Below are positions 41,798-51,200 of a stretch of DNA of 64,000 nt, piece after piece. Both the position numbers and the translations under genes were made by a program. The DNA comes from VFKU01 sp964620045 (GTDB lineage: Bacteria > Hydrogenedentota > Hydrogenedentia > Hydrogenedentales > GCA-2746185). The DNA lies in contig CAZUJL010000002.1 of NCBI GenBank assembly GCA_964620045.1, positions 62,001 through 126,000 on the forward strand, in the 5' to 3' direction. The first letter of the stretch is position 1. Each line of letters starts with the position of its first letter. Below the pieces are notes generated by a model that saw only the letters and a program-made list of their open reading frames with translations, searched no databases and had not been told where the DNA came from.

Positions 41798-42361
41798 ATG
41801 TCCGAGCGTTTAGAACAAGTGTTGAAGGCTATCGATTCGGCGAATGCTGCCGATCCAAAAGGCGCGGCGGTGGCCTACGGGCAACACATGAGCGCGTGGG
41901 TCGAGCGCCTGCGGCCGGATGCGCCGGAGGAACTGCGCATCGCCGCGCGCGGGCAGCACATCCGCCGCTGGGAAATTCCGCGGTCGGATTTCCCCATGGA
42001 CAAGGCCGGCTACCACAAGTGGCGCATCACCCTGTATGGCTTCCACGCGGACAGACTGGAAGAGATCATGCGCACGCAGGGGTATGACGCGCCCACCATC
42101 GAGCGCGTGCGTTCGATCGTGCAGAAGAAACGCCTCAAGGCTGACCCGGACGCGCAAACGCTGGAAGACGCCGCCGCGCTCGTGTTTCTCGAACACGATC
42201 TCGCCGAGTTCGCCGTGCGCGCGGACATGACCGAAGACAAACTGATCGACATCCTGCGCAAGACCTGGGCGAAGATGTCTCCCCAGGGCCAGGACGCGGC
42301 CATACATTTGTCTCTGCCCGAGAACCTAAAGCCAATCGTCGCGAAGGCGCTCGGCGCGTAG
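41798..42361 (+). CDS. DUF4202 family protein
   Basis: A 187-residue protein that matches the DUF4202 pattern: AIDSANAADP near the start, YGQHMSAWVERL, the block ARGQHIRRWEIPRSDFPMDKAGYHKWR, then FLEHDLAEFA and a C-terminal region SPQGQDAAIHLSLP. The conserved His, Arg, Asp and Glu residues suggest a metal-dependent enzyme, but the activity is not known. ATG at 41798 has AAAGGCGAG upstream; an earlier ATG lacks one. Confidence 0.85.
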   Translation: MSERLEQVLKAIDSANAADPKGAAVAYGQHMSAWVERLRPDAPEELRIAARGQHIRRWEIPRSDFPMDKAGYHKWRITLYGFHADRLEEIMRTQGYDAPTIERVRSIVQKKRLKADPDAQTLEDAAALVFLEHDLAEFAVRADMTEDKLIDILRKTWAKMSPQGQDAAIHLSLPENLKPIVAKALGA

Positions 42362-42368
42362 ATTCGGA

Positions 42369-44597
42369 CTAGCGAAGGTTCAGAAACGGCGCGAGATCGG
42401 GGTAGCTTTCCAGCGGGCCTTGTCGGTGCTCGACGTGGCCATCGAGAAACAGCACATTGCGCCCGCCCGATTCGCTGCATTCGTGGAGCTCGATAACAAG
42501 GGGTATATGGGCTTGGCGAATCGCGCGCGAACCAGGCGCGTTTGCGTCGACCGCACCCGGAAGCAGGCTGTCGAAGGTCGCTTCGAGTTCCTTGACGTTT
42601 ACCGCGGGGAACAGGACTTCGTAAGCGACTTCGTGTTGCGTCGAGCCTGGACAGACCAGAATGCACGGATCCGGCATGTATTCGGGATAGATCATGTACC
42701 AGCCGGCGGGAAACCGTCGTTCGCGATCTTCGCTTTCGAACATCTTCAGCGACAGCCCGAGCTGCTTCATGTTGTTCTGGCAGGATACGCGAAGATCTCC
42801 CTTTTGCGCATCGGTCAGCGGCGCCGTGGGAATCGGATGCTGACACGCGACTTCGTCGGGCGCGCCGACTTCGCCTCTGCGCGTGATGACCAGGACAAGA
42901 TCAAAGCGATCGTATTCAGCACGCACAATCGGGGTTGGATTCAGTAACACCGGCGCCAATTTGCGTGCGGCGGTTCGCTCGACCTCCATCATGCGTGCTT
43001 GCCGCGCCGCGCCGTTCTCGACATTGGTATCGTAGTCGGATTCGCCCTGCACAAGCGGGACCCCAGGCGGCGGTGGCACATACGTCAAAAGCACGCCCGC
43101 TTCCGGCGTGTATGGATGAAAATCTGCCAAGTGTGTGGGCACGAGTTGATCGAGCGTCGCCGGTGGACGTGCCTGATGCTCGAACTCGAAATTGAAAATT
43201 GCGCGCGCGAGCGCCTGCAGTTCCTTCTTCCGGGCCTCGATGTATTGCGAACGCGACAATTTCGCTTCCGGCACGCGTTGCCACACCATTTCAATCTCGC
43301 CGCGCACGGGATTCTCGAGGCGGGCCGCACGGCCCTCGTCTGTCGCCGGGGTATACTGCGCCGAGGACGCAGTTCCTGCCAGATTCATCGTGAATGCGGC
43401 GCGATCGTAGGGCGCTTCCATTTTCACCTGGATGGAATTTTGCGGCTCTCCACGGACATTTGAGGCCAGTTCAAATTCCACCGTATCTCCGTGAACCAAG
43501 CCCTTGCCGGCCATGTACTCAGGACTGGAGTTGGCGTACAGCTCCAGCGTTTGGCCGTGATCGTCGATGGTGACCTGCTTAATTGCGTAGCGGAGTACCT
43601 TGGCTATTTCGTTGTCCGGACCGGTAACCTCCACAGTCCACACGCCCGACAAATTTTTCGGAGCGTATTTGGTGAGTTCGGTCCCAGGGGTACGCGGGAT
43701 GGCGTGGTCTGTTTTTGATTCGATTGCCGCGGGCGGTGTGTTCACAGTGGCCGCGAATTCTTCAGGCTCTTGCGTCGGGATTGTGTTCGAGAACGGTTGT
43801 GCGTCCGTTGTTCGTAGAGCCGCTATCTCCATAGGCGTAGGCTCCGTCGTGCGCCACATCGCGACACCAACAAACGCGCCCGCCGCCACCAACACGACCG
43901 ACGCCACTAATATTTTCAGCGAAACACCGATTCCGGTCGCCGCGACGCTCGCCGTGGCTACACCGGATATACCGGCGGGAAGTCCGAGCGCGCCAACCAA
44001 CGCCGTAATCCGCACTGCCTGCTTCGAGAAGTCCTCCGACGAAGGCCGCCCCACTTCAAGATCGCGCAGCATGGTTTCCGCAAGCGCTTCCCGTGCGCGT
44101 TGCAGGCGTTTGAGCACGGCCGCGCGGCGCAGATCGAGCAACTCGGCAATGTCGCGCGCGGAGTGGCCGGCGAAGTAATGCAGCAGCAACACTTCGCGGG
44201 ACGATTCCGGCAGGCGCATCACGTGTTCGCGCAAGAGGGCGTTCAGTTCGTGCTGTCCCGGATTTGGATCGATCGCAGGTTCTGACAGATCGGATGAATC
44301 GCCCGAAAGCGACACCACCGTTCGATTCCGCTTCGCAGCGACGCGTGCCGCTTCATGGCGCGCGATGGTGAGCAGCCACGCGCCGAACCGGGAAGGGTCG
44401 CGCAGCGAACCGAGGCGTTCGTACGCGCGGACGAACGCCTCCTGCACCGCATCCTCGGCGTCGGCCGCATTGCCGAGCCGGGCATAGGCCACGGCGTGCG
44501 CCGCGCGGATGTGCCGCTCCACCAGCGAACCGAACTGATCCGGGCGGCCGGACAGGATGCGAGCCACGAGTTCCTGGTCGCTGAGCCGGACCGTCAT
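42369..44597 (-). CDS. ECF sigma factor fused through a membrane helix to an H-X9-DG/DUF1559-like domain
   Basis: A 742-residue fusion. Residues about 10-95 are sigma region 2 (AVAYARLGNAADAEDAVQEA, FGAWLLTIARHEAAR) and about 115-170 are region 4 (LPESSREVLLLHYFAGHSAR, RAAVLKRLQRARE). One membrane helix lies at about 226-248. The rest should face the periplasm. Near 604 is CQNNMKQLGLSLKMF, the block that follows the pilin-like helix in DUF1559 proteins. Later come DPCILVCPGS and ESGGRNVLFLDGHVEHR, the H-X9-DG ending, with the H replaced by E. No anti-sigma gene is adjacent. The C-terminal part may sense an envelope signal. GGAGGT upstream of ATG. Confidence 0.85.
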   Translation of the reverse strand: MTVRLSDQELVARILSGRPDQFGSLVERHIRAAHAVAYARLGNAADAEDAVQEAFVRAYERLGSLRDPSRFGAWLLTIARHEAARVAAKRNRTVVSLSGDSSDLSEPAIDPNPGQHELNALLREHVMRLPESSREVLLLHYFAGHSARDIAELLDLRRAAVLKRLQRAREALAETMLRDLEVGRPSSEDFSKQAVRITALVGALGLPAGISGVATASVAATGIGVSLKILVASVVLVAAGAFVGVAMWRTTEPTPMEIAALRTTDAQPFSNTIPTQEPEEFAATVNTPPAAIESKTDHAIPRTPGTELTKYAPKNLSGVWTVEVTGPDNEIAKVLRYAIKQVTIDDHGQTLELYANSSPEYMAGKGLVHGDTVEFELASNVRGEPQNSIQVKMEAPYDRAAFTMNLAGTASSAQYTPATDEGRAARLENPVRGEIEMVWQRVPEAKLSRSQYIEARKKELQALARAIFNFEFEHQARPPATLDQLVPTHLADFHPYTPEAGVLLTYVPPPPGVPLVQGESDYDTNVENGAARQARMMEVERTAARKLAPVLLNPTPIVRAEYDRFDLVLVITRRGEVGAPDEVACQHPIPTAPLTDAQKGDLRVSCQNNMKQLGLSLKMFESEDRERRFPAGWYMIYPEYMPDPCILVCPGSTQHEVAYEVLFPAVNVKELEATFDSLLPGAVDANAPGSRAIRQAHIPLVIELHECSESGGRNVLFLDGHVEHRQGPLESYPDLAPFLNLR

Positions 44598-44810
44598 GCG
44601 CCAACCTCCACAGGTATTTTGGAGTAGTCACACTATAGAGGGCTGAGGAATAGTAAGTGATGACAGGTTCATTTTGGATTGTTTCAGAATGCAGCGGGGT
44701 TTCTAAATGCGATAATCCGGGTCAGATCATGGTTTTGCACACTTTTATGTAAATGCTTGCGAGTAAACAGCTTATATCGGTCTCATTCTCTGTCAAATTG
44801 TGAAATCCTC

Positions 44811-44826
44811 TGGCATAGCGCTTGCC
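44811..44826 (+). promoter_or_regulatory. Candidate sigma-54 (-24/-12) promoter upstream of dnaK
   Basis: TGGCATAGCGCTTGCC matches the RpoN pattern TGGCAYR-N4-TTGC with GG and GC separated by exactly ten bases. It lies 46 bases before the dnaK ATG. No CIRCE element or heat-shock sigma box is recognisable in this gap. No RpoN or activator gene is in the window. Confidence 0.35.
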
Positions 44827-44871
44827 TATGGACTTTGGATAAGCCCGTCTGTGGGCTGAGGAGATGAAGCA

Positions 44872-46794
44872 ATGAGCAAGGTAATTGGTATCGACTTGGG
44901 CACGACAAACTCTGTCGTGGCCATTCTGGAAGGCGGCGAGCCGACGGTCATTCCGAATGCGGAAGGCGCGCGGACAACACCGTCGGTGGTTGGTTTTACG
45001 AAAGACGGCGAGCGCCTTGTTGGCGCGGCGGCCAAGCGTCAAGCGATCACGAACCCGAAGAACACCGTGTTCTCGATCAAGCGCTTCATGGGTCGCCGGT
45101 TCGACGAAGTGCAGAATGAAATCAAGCTGGTGCCGTACAAGGTATCGCGCGCGGCCAACGGTGATTCGCAAGTGGAGATTGACGCCAAGACACATCGCCC
45201 GCCCGAGATCTCGGCGATGGTGCTGAAAAAGCTGAAGCAGGATGCGGAAGCGTATCTCGGCGAAGAAGTGAAGCAGGCGGTGATCACGGTACCGGCGTAC
45301 TTCAACGACGCGCAACGCCAGGCGACCAAAGACGCCGGACGCATCGCGGGTCTTGAAGTGCTGCGTATCGTGAACGAGCCGACCGCGGCCGCGCTCGCCT
45401 ATGGCCTCGACAAGAAGAAGGACGAAAAGGTCGCCGTGTATGACTTGGGCGGCGGTACCTTTGACGTATCGATCCTCGCGATCGGCGGCGACAGCTTCGA
45501 AGTGCTGAGCACGAACGGCGACACGCACCTCGGCGGCGACGATTTCGACCAAAAAGTGATCGACTGGCTTGCCGACGAGTTCAAGAAGGAGCAAGGCATC
45601 GATCTGCGCAAGGATGCGATGGCGCTGCAACGGCTGAAGGAAGCGGCGGAAAAGGCGAAGATCGAATTGTCGTCCAGCACGCAGACGGACGTGAACCTGC
45701 CGTTTATCACGGCGGATGCCTCCGGGCCGAAGCACCTGAACTACAAGCTGACGCGCGCGAAGCTGGAGCAACTGACGGACGATCTCATCGGCCGCACAAA
45801 GGATCCGTGCAAAAAGGCGCTGAGCGACGCCGGACTGAAGGCGGACCAGATCGACGAAGTGATTCTCGTCGGCGGTATGACGCGCATGCCCGCGATCGTC
45901 GAAATCGCCAAGGGTATTTTCGGCAAGGATCCGCACCGCGGCGTGAACCCGGACGAAGTAGTCGCGCTGGGAGCCGCGATCCAGGCCGGCGTGCTCTCCG
46001 GCGAAGTGAAGGACGTGCTGCTGCTCGACGTGACGCCGCTGTCGCTGGGCATCGAGACGCTCGGCGGCGTGTTCACGCGGCTGATTGAACGCAACACCAC
46101 GATTCCGGTGAGCAAGAAGGAGATCTTCTCGACGGCGGAAGACAACCAGACGACGGTGACGGTGCATGTGCTGCAAGGCGAGCGCGAAATGGCGGGCGAC
46201 AACCGCACGCTGGCGCGCTTCAACCTCGACGGGATCATGCCGTCGCCGCGTGGTCTGCCGCAGGTCGAAGTGACCTTCGACATCGACGCGAACGGCATCG
46301 TGCACGTCTCGGCCAAAGATTTGGCCACGAAGAAAGAACAGAAAGTGCGCATCGAGTCTTCAAGCGGCTTGAACGAGTCGGACATCCAGAAAATGGTGAA
46401 GGATGCCGAAGCGCATTCCGCCGAAGACAAGAAAAAGCGCAAGCTTATCGACGTGCGCAACCAGGCCGACAGCCTGATTTATGCGACCGAAAAATCGCTC
46501 AAGGAGAATGCTGAAGCGGTTAACCCCGACGACAAATCCGCGATTGAGAGTGCGATTGCGACCTTGCGCGAAGCGATGAACGGCGACGACGCCGGCCTGA
46601 TCGAAGGTTCGATGCAGAACCTGAACAAGGCGGCGCACAAGCTGGCCGAAGCGATGTACGCGAAGGCGTCCGCCGCGCAGCAGGGTGCCGGTGCGGCGGG
46701 TGGTGAACCCGGCGGCAACGGCGCGAGCGCGGGTCCGGACAAGAGCGCGACCGTCGACGCTGAGTTTGAAGTAGTCGACGACGAGAAGAAGTAA
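44872..46794 (+). CDS. dnaK: Chaperone DnaK (Hsp70)
   Basis: A 640-residue Hsp70, normal length. It refolds proteins in an ATP-driven cycle with DnaJ and GrpE. Signatures: GIDLGTTNS near residue 6, AVITVPAYFNDAQRQATKDA near 140, VYDLGGGTFDVS near 190, and the phosphate 2 region ILVGGMTRMP near 335. The substrate domain has LLLDVTPLSLGIETLGGVFT, and the C-terminus ends EFEVVDDEKK. GAGGAG precedes the ATG. No grpE or dnaJ is adjacent. Divergent from the ECF sigma fusion. Confidence 0.99.
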   Translation: MSKVIGIDLGTTNSVVAILEGGEPTVIPNAEGARTTPSVVGFTKDGERLVGAAAKRQAITNPKNTVFSIKRFMGRRFDEVQNEIKLVPYKVSRAANGDSQVEIDAKTHRPPEISAMVLKKLKQDAEAYLGEEVKQAVITVPAYFNDAQRQATKDAGRIAGLEVLRIVNEPTAAALAYGLDKKKDEKVAVYDLGGGTFDVSILAIGGDSFEVLSTNGDTHLGGDDFDQKVIDWLADEFKKEQGIDLRKDAMALQRLKEAAEKAKIELSSSTQTDVNLPFITADASGPKHLNYKLTRAKLEQLTDDLIGRTKDPCKKALSDAGLKADQIDEVILVGGMTRMPAIVEIAKGIFGKDPHRGVNPDEVVALGAAIQAGVLSGEVKDVLLLDVTPLSLGIETLGGVFTRLIERNTTIPVSKKEIFSTAEDNQTTVTVHVLQGEREMAGDNRTLARFNLDGIMPSPRGLPQVEVTFDIDANGIVHVSAKDLATKKEQKVRIESSSGLNESDIQKMVKDAEAHSAEDKKKRKLIDVRNQADSLIYATEKSLKENAEAVNPDDKSAIESAIATLREAMNGDDAGLIEGSMQNLNKAAHKLAEAMYAKASAAQQGAGAAGGEPGGNGASAGPDKSATVDAEFEVVDDEKK

Positions 46795-46808
46795 GGCCAG
46801 ACAAAGCA

Positions 46809-46840
46809 CGCGGGCGAAGTGAATTCAGACTTCGCCCGCG
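46809..46840. terminator. Hairpin between dnaK and the convergent small gene
   Basis: A perfect 12-bp stem CGCGGGCGAAGT (46809-46820) with ACTTCGCCCGCG (46829-46840) and an 8-base loop lies 14 bases after dnaK. The flanking T-runs are weak on both sides, so termination may be partial. Confidence 0.6.
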
Positions 46841-46880
46841 GCGTGAAGTATAGATGCGAGAAGCGGCAGCGCCCGGCGAA

Positions 46881-47219
46881 TCAACCCGCCTGGCGCTGCT
46901 TGCGTTTCTGCTGGTGCAGCGGCGCGTCGGCCATCGGCGCATCGGCCATCGGACGAATCGCGCCGGCTTTGATGAGCGCGTCGTAGGTTTCCCGATCGAC
47001 AAAATCGCCCGAGGTGATCACCTTGGTCGCACCGTCGACCGTGACGCCGTATTGCTTGACCTTGCCGCTCGGGCGATCATAGACGCTGCCCTTGAGCAGC
47101 ATGTCGAAGTCGATGCGCACTACACGCCGCGGCGCGGGCGCGGCCAGCGCGTCGCCACCGGCGGTTTCACCCTTAGCAAAAGCGCCGCGGATGCGGCCCC
47201 ACAGATTCGATTCGGACAC
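46881..47219 (-). CDS. Small protein of unknown function
   Basis: About 112 residues, with no family I recognise. GTG at 47219 is chosen because AAGGGGG lies seven bases upstream. The N-terminus is basic and Ala/Gly-rich. The middle (VVRIDFDMLLKGSVYDRPSG, QYGVTVDGATKVITSGDFVD) looks like a compact beta-rich domain, and a helix DRETYDALIKAGAIRP follows. The tail contains the direct repeat MADAPMADAP and ends basic (HQQKRKQRQ). No signal peptide. Same strand and close to the HEAT lipoprotein gene, so perhaps co-transcribed. Confidence 0.6.
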   Translation of the reverse strand: MSESNLWGRIRGAFAKGETAGGDALAAPAPRRVVRIDFDMLLKGSVYDRPSGKVKQYGVTVDGATKVITSGDFVDRETYDALIKAGAIRPMADAPMADAPLHQQKRKQRQAG

Positions 47220-47259
47220 AATTCCCCCTTGCGCCCCACGCCCCACTTACGCTGGACGC

Positions 47260-48099
47260 TTATGCCTCGCTCGCGCGCTTGTTGATCGCGGCGATGGCCT
47301 GCTTCACCATTTCGCCATATTCCGGTTCTTTTTGCAAGCCCAGGCTTTGCTCGAGCAGCGGCACCGCGGCCGTATCGCCCAAACGACCCACAGCTTCCGC
47401 AATCATCAGGCGCGCATTCACCTCAATATACGGCTGATTGAGCGCATCCTGAAGGATCGGAAGGTCGTCCGGCTGAGCGTCGCGCAGCAGCACACGCACC
47501 ACTTCGCGCTTCACCTGTTCCTGCGTAACTTTTTCGACTTCGGTGTTGTTGAGATACATCTGCTTGAGTTCTTCACGCGAAGGGGCATCGCCCTGCATCG
47601 TCAGGCCGGAAAGCGCGCAGAAGGCAACGCGCTGGCTGACGTCCTGCCGGGCCAGTCTAAGAAGTTCCACTACACCGGGGTCCTTGATGTGGCCGATTGC
47701 CGTAATGCCAATGGCGCGCGCGCCTTCGTCGGTGGATTCGAGCAGGGGCTTGAGGTTCGTAAGGTATACCGGCGTGAGGTAATTGTTTACGCACTGCAGA
47801 ATGAACAGGCGCGCCGGTTGGGGAGTGTCCGGGGCGGACATGAAATCAATCACCGGAGCCAAGGCCGTCGGGCCCATGTTCGCGAGTTGCTGCGTCAGGA
47901 TGTGCCGGTCGATATTGTCGCTGAACTTTTCCGGCGCTGCCGCCATTTCCTTGAGCTCTTCGACCAGCTTACCAGGAGTCTGCTGGCTGCCCTGTACCTC
48001 GACGGCACCATTTTCCGACGACTTACCCTCACCAAGACACCCGGTGAGAGTCAGCGTGGCCACCAAAAGGGCCGAGGCACAAAAAAACGGCTTCAACAT
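47260..48099 (-). CDS. HEAT-repeat lipoprotein
   Basis: A 279-residue lipoprotein. The lipobox LTLTGC ends at Cys21, followed by Gly and a flexible acidic linker. Residues about 50-279 are all helical with HEAT-like units, for example LVEELKEMAAAPEKF, ARAIGITAIGHIKDPGVVEL and ARLMIAEAVGRLGDTAAVPL. HEAT arrays of this kind are scaffolds for protein contacts. It would be anchored to a membrane facing the periplasm. Partner unknown. It is divergent from the very large secreted protein at 48210. Confidence 0.8.
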   Translation of the reverse strand: MLKPFFCASALLVATLTLTGCLGEGKSSENGAVEVQGSQQTPGKLVEELKEMAAAPEKFSDNIDRHILTQQLANMGPTALAPVIDFMSAPDTPQPARLFILQCVNNYLTPVYLTNLKPLLESTDEGARAIGITAIGHIKDPGVVELLRLARQDVSQRVAFCALSGLTMQGDAPSREELKQMYLNNTEVEKVTQEQVKREVVRVLLRDAQPDDLPILQDALNQPYIEVNARLMIAEAVGRLGDTAAVPLLEQSLGLQKEPEYGEMVKQAIAAINKRASEA

Positions 48100-48209
48100 C
48101 GCAAAACTCTCCTAATGTAGCGAAGCGTCCAAGGCTTCGGACACAATGAACGTTGAGTCTATCATATGGACGTGGCGTGTGTCCTGCTTGGGACGCCACC
48201 AGGTGGCCC

Positions 48210-51200
48210 ATGATTTATCTTCGACCCATACCCCGTGCCGTGTGCAGCGTGGCGGCTCTGTGGGCGATTCTGTGCGCACTGGCGGCGCCCGCCGATGATG
48301 CGCTGCTGATCCTGTGCCAACAGAGAACCGTGCGAGGTGAGCCCGCCGGCCTGCAGGCGCAGATCTATGCGCCATCCGATGCCCCTCCCCGCGAAGCTGC
48401 CTTGGTGTTGCCTCAGTCGCAATTGGTGCAGCCGATGCAGCCCTTGTTTGGCGGCGAATGGATCGCGCTGTTGACGCGCGATGTGACTCGCACAGTGCCT
48501 TCCGCGAGTGCCGATTCGCGCCAGGAATTAATCCTGCTGCGCACCGCGCCGCTGGAACGCCTGTACACGCCATGGACATCCGAATGGGAAGTCGCGGCCG
48601 TGATCGCGGAGCCAACGCCAATCGGCGACGTGTGCCGGCTGATCCTGCTGGAAAAACGGATTGGCGCCGAGGCGCCGCCGCGCGGCCGCGTGCGTGTGGT
48701 CGGGCTTCGCCTGAGTGATAACGGTCGCCGCTTCACACTGCTGGGTCAGTGGGATTTGCACGGCGTGCCCGCCATCGGCGCCGCGCGATGGCAAAGCGGT
48801 CAATTGTATGTAGCGTGTGAAGGCCCGCGATCGGGTACGGCGGCGATTGTCGCGATCGATCTGAATTCCGGCGAGCAACGTTATGTTCCGGTGAAGGCGT
48901 CCCGCGAGGCCGCACTGGCGTCGTCCCCGGCCGCACTCGCGATTGTTGGGGACGGTGCGCACCTGACCTTACTCGAATCGGCTTTCTCGCTCGAGCGGCG
49001 TGACGGCGGTCGTACGTCGACGGTGCGCTTGCTTGACGCGACGACGCTGCAAGACGTCGGCCCGTCGGTGGGCATTCCCGGTGCCATGCCGCGAGGCGCG
49101 TTTATGGCTGCGTCGTCGTCCGGTGAGGTCGTTGTCAACACGATGGACCACGCCACAGGATTTGCCTACACCACCGCATTCACGACCGGCAGCGAGGAGT
49201 TGCGCAAGAGCAACGAGTGGAGTTTTCGCGATGTGGTGGGACAGCCGCCGAACGTGGCCCTTTCGCCCGATGGCGTCCGGATGGCCGTCGCTGGAGGGAA
49301 ATCGCTGCTGCTGCAAGGACCCGATTCCAGCACGCGCGCGACGTACCAGACACAAGACACGATCGAAGCGCTAACCTGGACGAACGACGCGCTCTACGTG
49401 GCCGACGGCCCCCGGTTGCGCCGCATTCCGAATGATTCCGAGGCCTTGTCGTTGGAGCTGCATCGGTTCAACGGCTTTGTGGTAGACATGCTGCCGATTG
49501 CGACCAATACCATGCCGGCGCGGCGCCCGCACATTTCCCTCGGCCTGCCACCACGCGTGTTGCTGGATGCCGACACGCCAGGCCGCAGTCGGTGTGTTCT
49601 TCCAATCGCATTGCCGCCAAATGCGCACGTGCAACTGACCTACGACGAACGCGCGGCGCCCTGGTTGGCGGCCACGATCGACGAATCGGCGGATAGTGGC
49701 CCGCGCGCAACGATTTCGCTCAACACGCAATCGATGCAACAGCCGGGCGAATACCGGACGCGGGTGATGGTGCGCGCGCACCGGACGCCTACCAGTAAAC
49801 CGGTGGTCGTCGCCGAGGAATGGTTTGACGTCGTTGCGACCTCGTTCGCCAAGGGCACGCGGGCGGTGGAATGGCAATCGGTGGAGCACTTCGGCGCATT
49901 GACGCGACTTCTTTCCGAAGCGCCAATGCATTTGAGCCAGCGCGAGCGCCGGGGTCCCATTGCGCAGGCGCCGCAGGGCAGTGCAGCCGTCGTGGTGCGC
50001 CTGGAAGACGTCGCTCGCGGCGCCATTACACGGCAGGTCCTGCTGGACTACGTCTCGGGTGGCGGTGGCCTGCTGGTGGTGGCGGGGCATGCGCCGGAGA
50101 TCGCGGGCGAAGGCCTGCGTCGCTGGCTCGAACCGCTCGGGCTCTTGATCGATCCGCAGCACGAAGTGTCTGGGAATTTCGCGATTCCGAAAACGCCATT
50201 CGCGTTGTTTGGAATGGATCAATTGGCGATAGCGTCGGGCGCTTATATCGAAACGACGCGGCCCATGGAATTCTCCGTACCCGGTTCCGAGCCGAACACA
50301 TCGACGCTGGCGTTCACACAACACGGCTACGGCCGGCTCGCTGTACTCGCGAGCGAATATCCGCTGGACGATGCGGCGCTCACGCGCGGCGAGAACCGCC
50401 GGTTCGCGCGCGCGTTGTTCGAGTGGCTGACGGGCGCGCATGCCGCCGTGCGTGATTCGGACAATGATGGTCTGCGCGATGACATCGAAGATGCAAACGG
50501 GAACGCGGAAAAGGATATGCACGAGACGGACTATCTCAGTCCGGATACCGACGGGGACGGCGTGTGGGACGGCGTGGAAGACACAAACTTGAATGGCCTC
50601 GTGGACGAAGGCGAGACGGATCCTCGCCGGGCGGACACGGACGGCGACGGCCTCTTCGACGGCGCGGATTCCGATCCATTGCCGCCCGCCGGTGCGCCGG
50701 CAATTCTCGCGGTGCAACCGCTGGGTGGGCCCGCGGAAGGCGGCACGTTTGTAGAACTGACCGGACGCAATCTTCCGGTGAATCCGCAAGTATGGTTTGG
50801 CGAACGCCGCGCGTCCGTTGTGTTTCGCGCGGATTCAACACGTGTGGTTGCGGCGACACCGCCGCGCATTTTCCGGGAGCTTACCGGACCAATGGGTATA
50901 CGCATCGCCGATCCGTTGGATAAAAACGACTACGTGCTCAAGGAAGCGTATACCTACCAGCCGCCCAGCGCGGTGACGCTGACGCTCACGCCGATAGCAC
51001 GCGTTCAGCGCGCGTACGACGGATACCGCGGCATCATTGCGCTGTCGCTCGACATTCCGGATGTGCGTCTCGACGCGGCGGCATTCTTCCTGCGCACCGA
51101 TCCTTCGCTTGAGGCGATGGAGGGACAGTTCGGGCGAAGCTTGGCGCTGGCGCGCGCAGGCCGCACGTTACAGCTTACGCGGTATGGCGCCAGCGAATTC

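Noticed and set aside
44598..44871. Search for a CIRCE (HrcA) element upstream of dnaK
   Set aside because: No TTAGCACTC-N9-GAGTGCTAA or close variant is present.
44722..46305. Open frame of about 527 codons opposite dnaK
   Set aside because: Shadow of dnaK; Arg/His-rich with no recognisable motif, and it runs into the intergenic region without a ribosome site.
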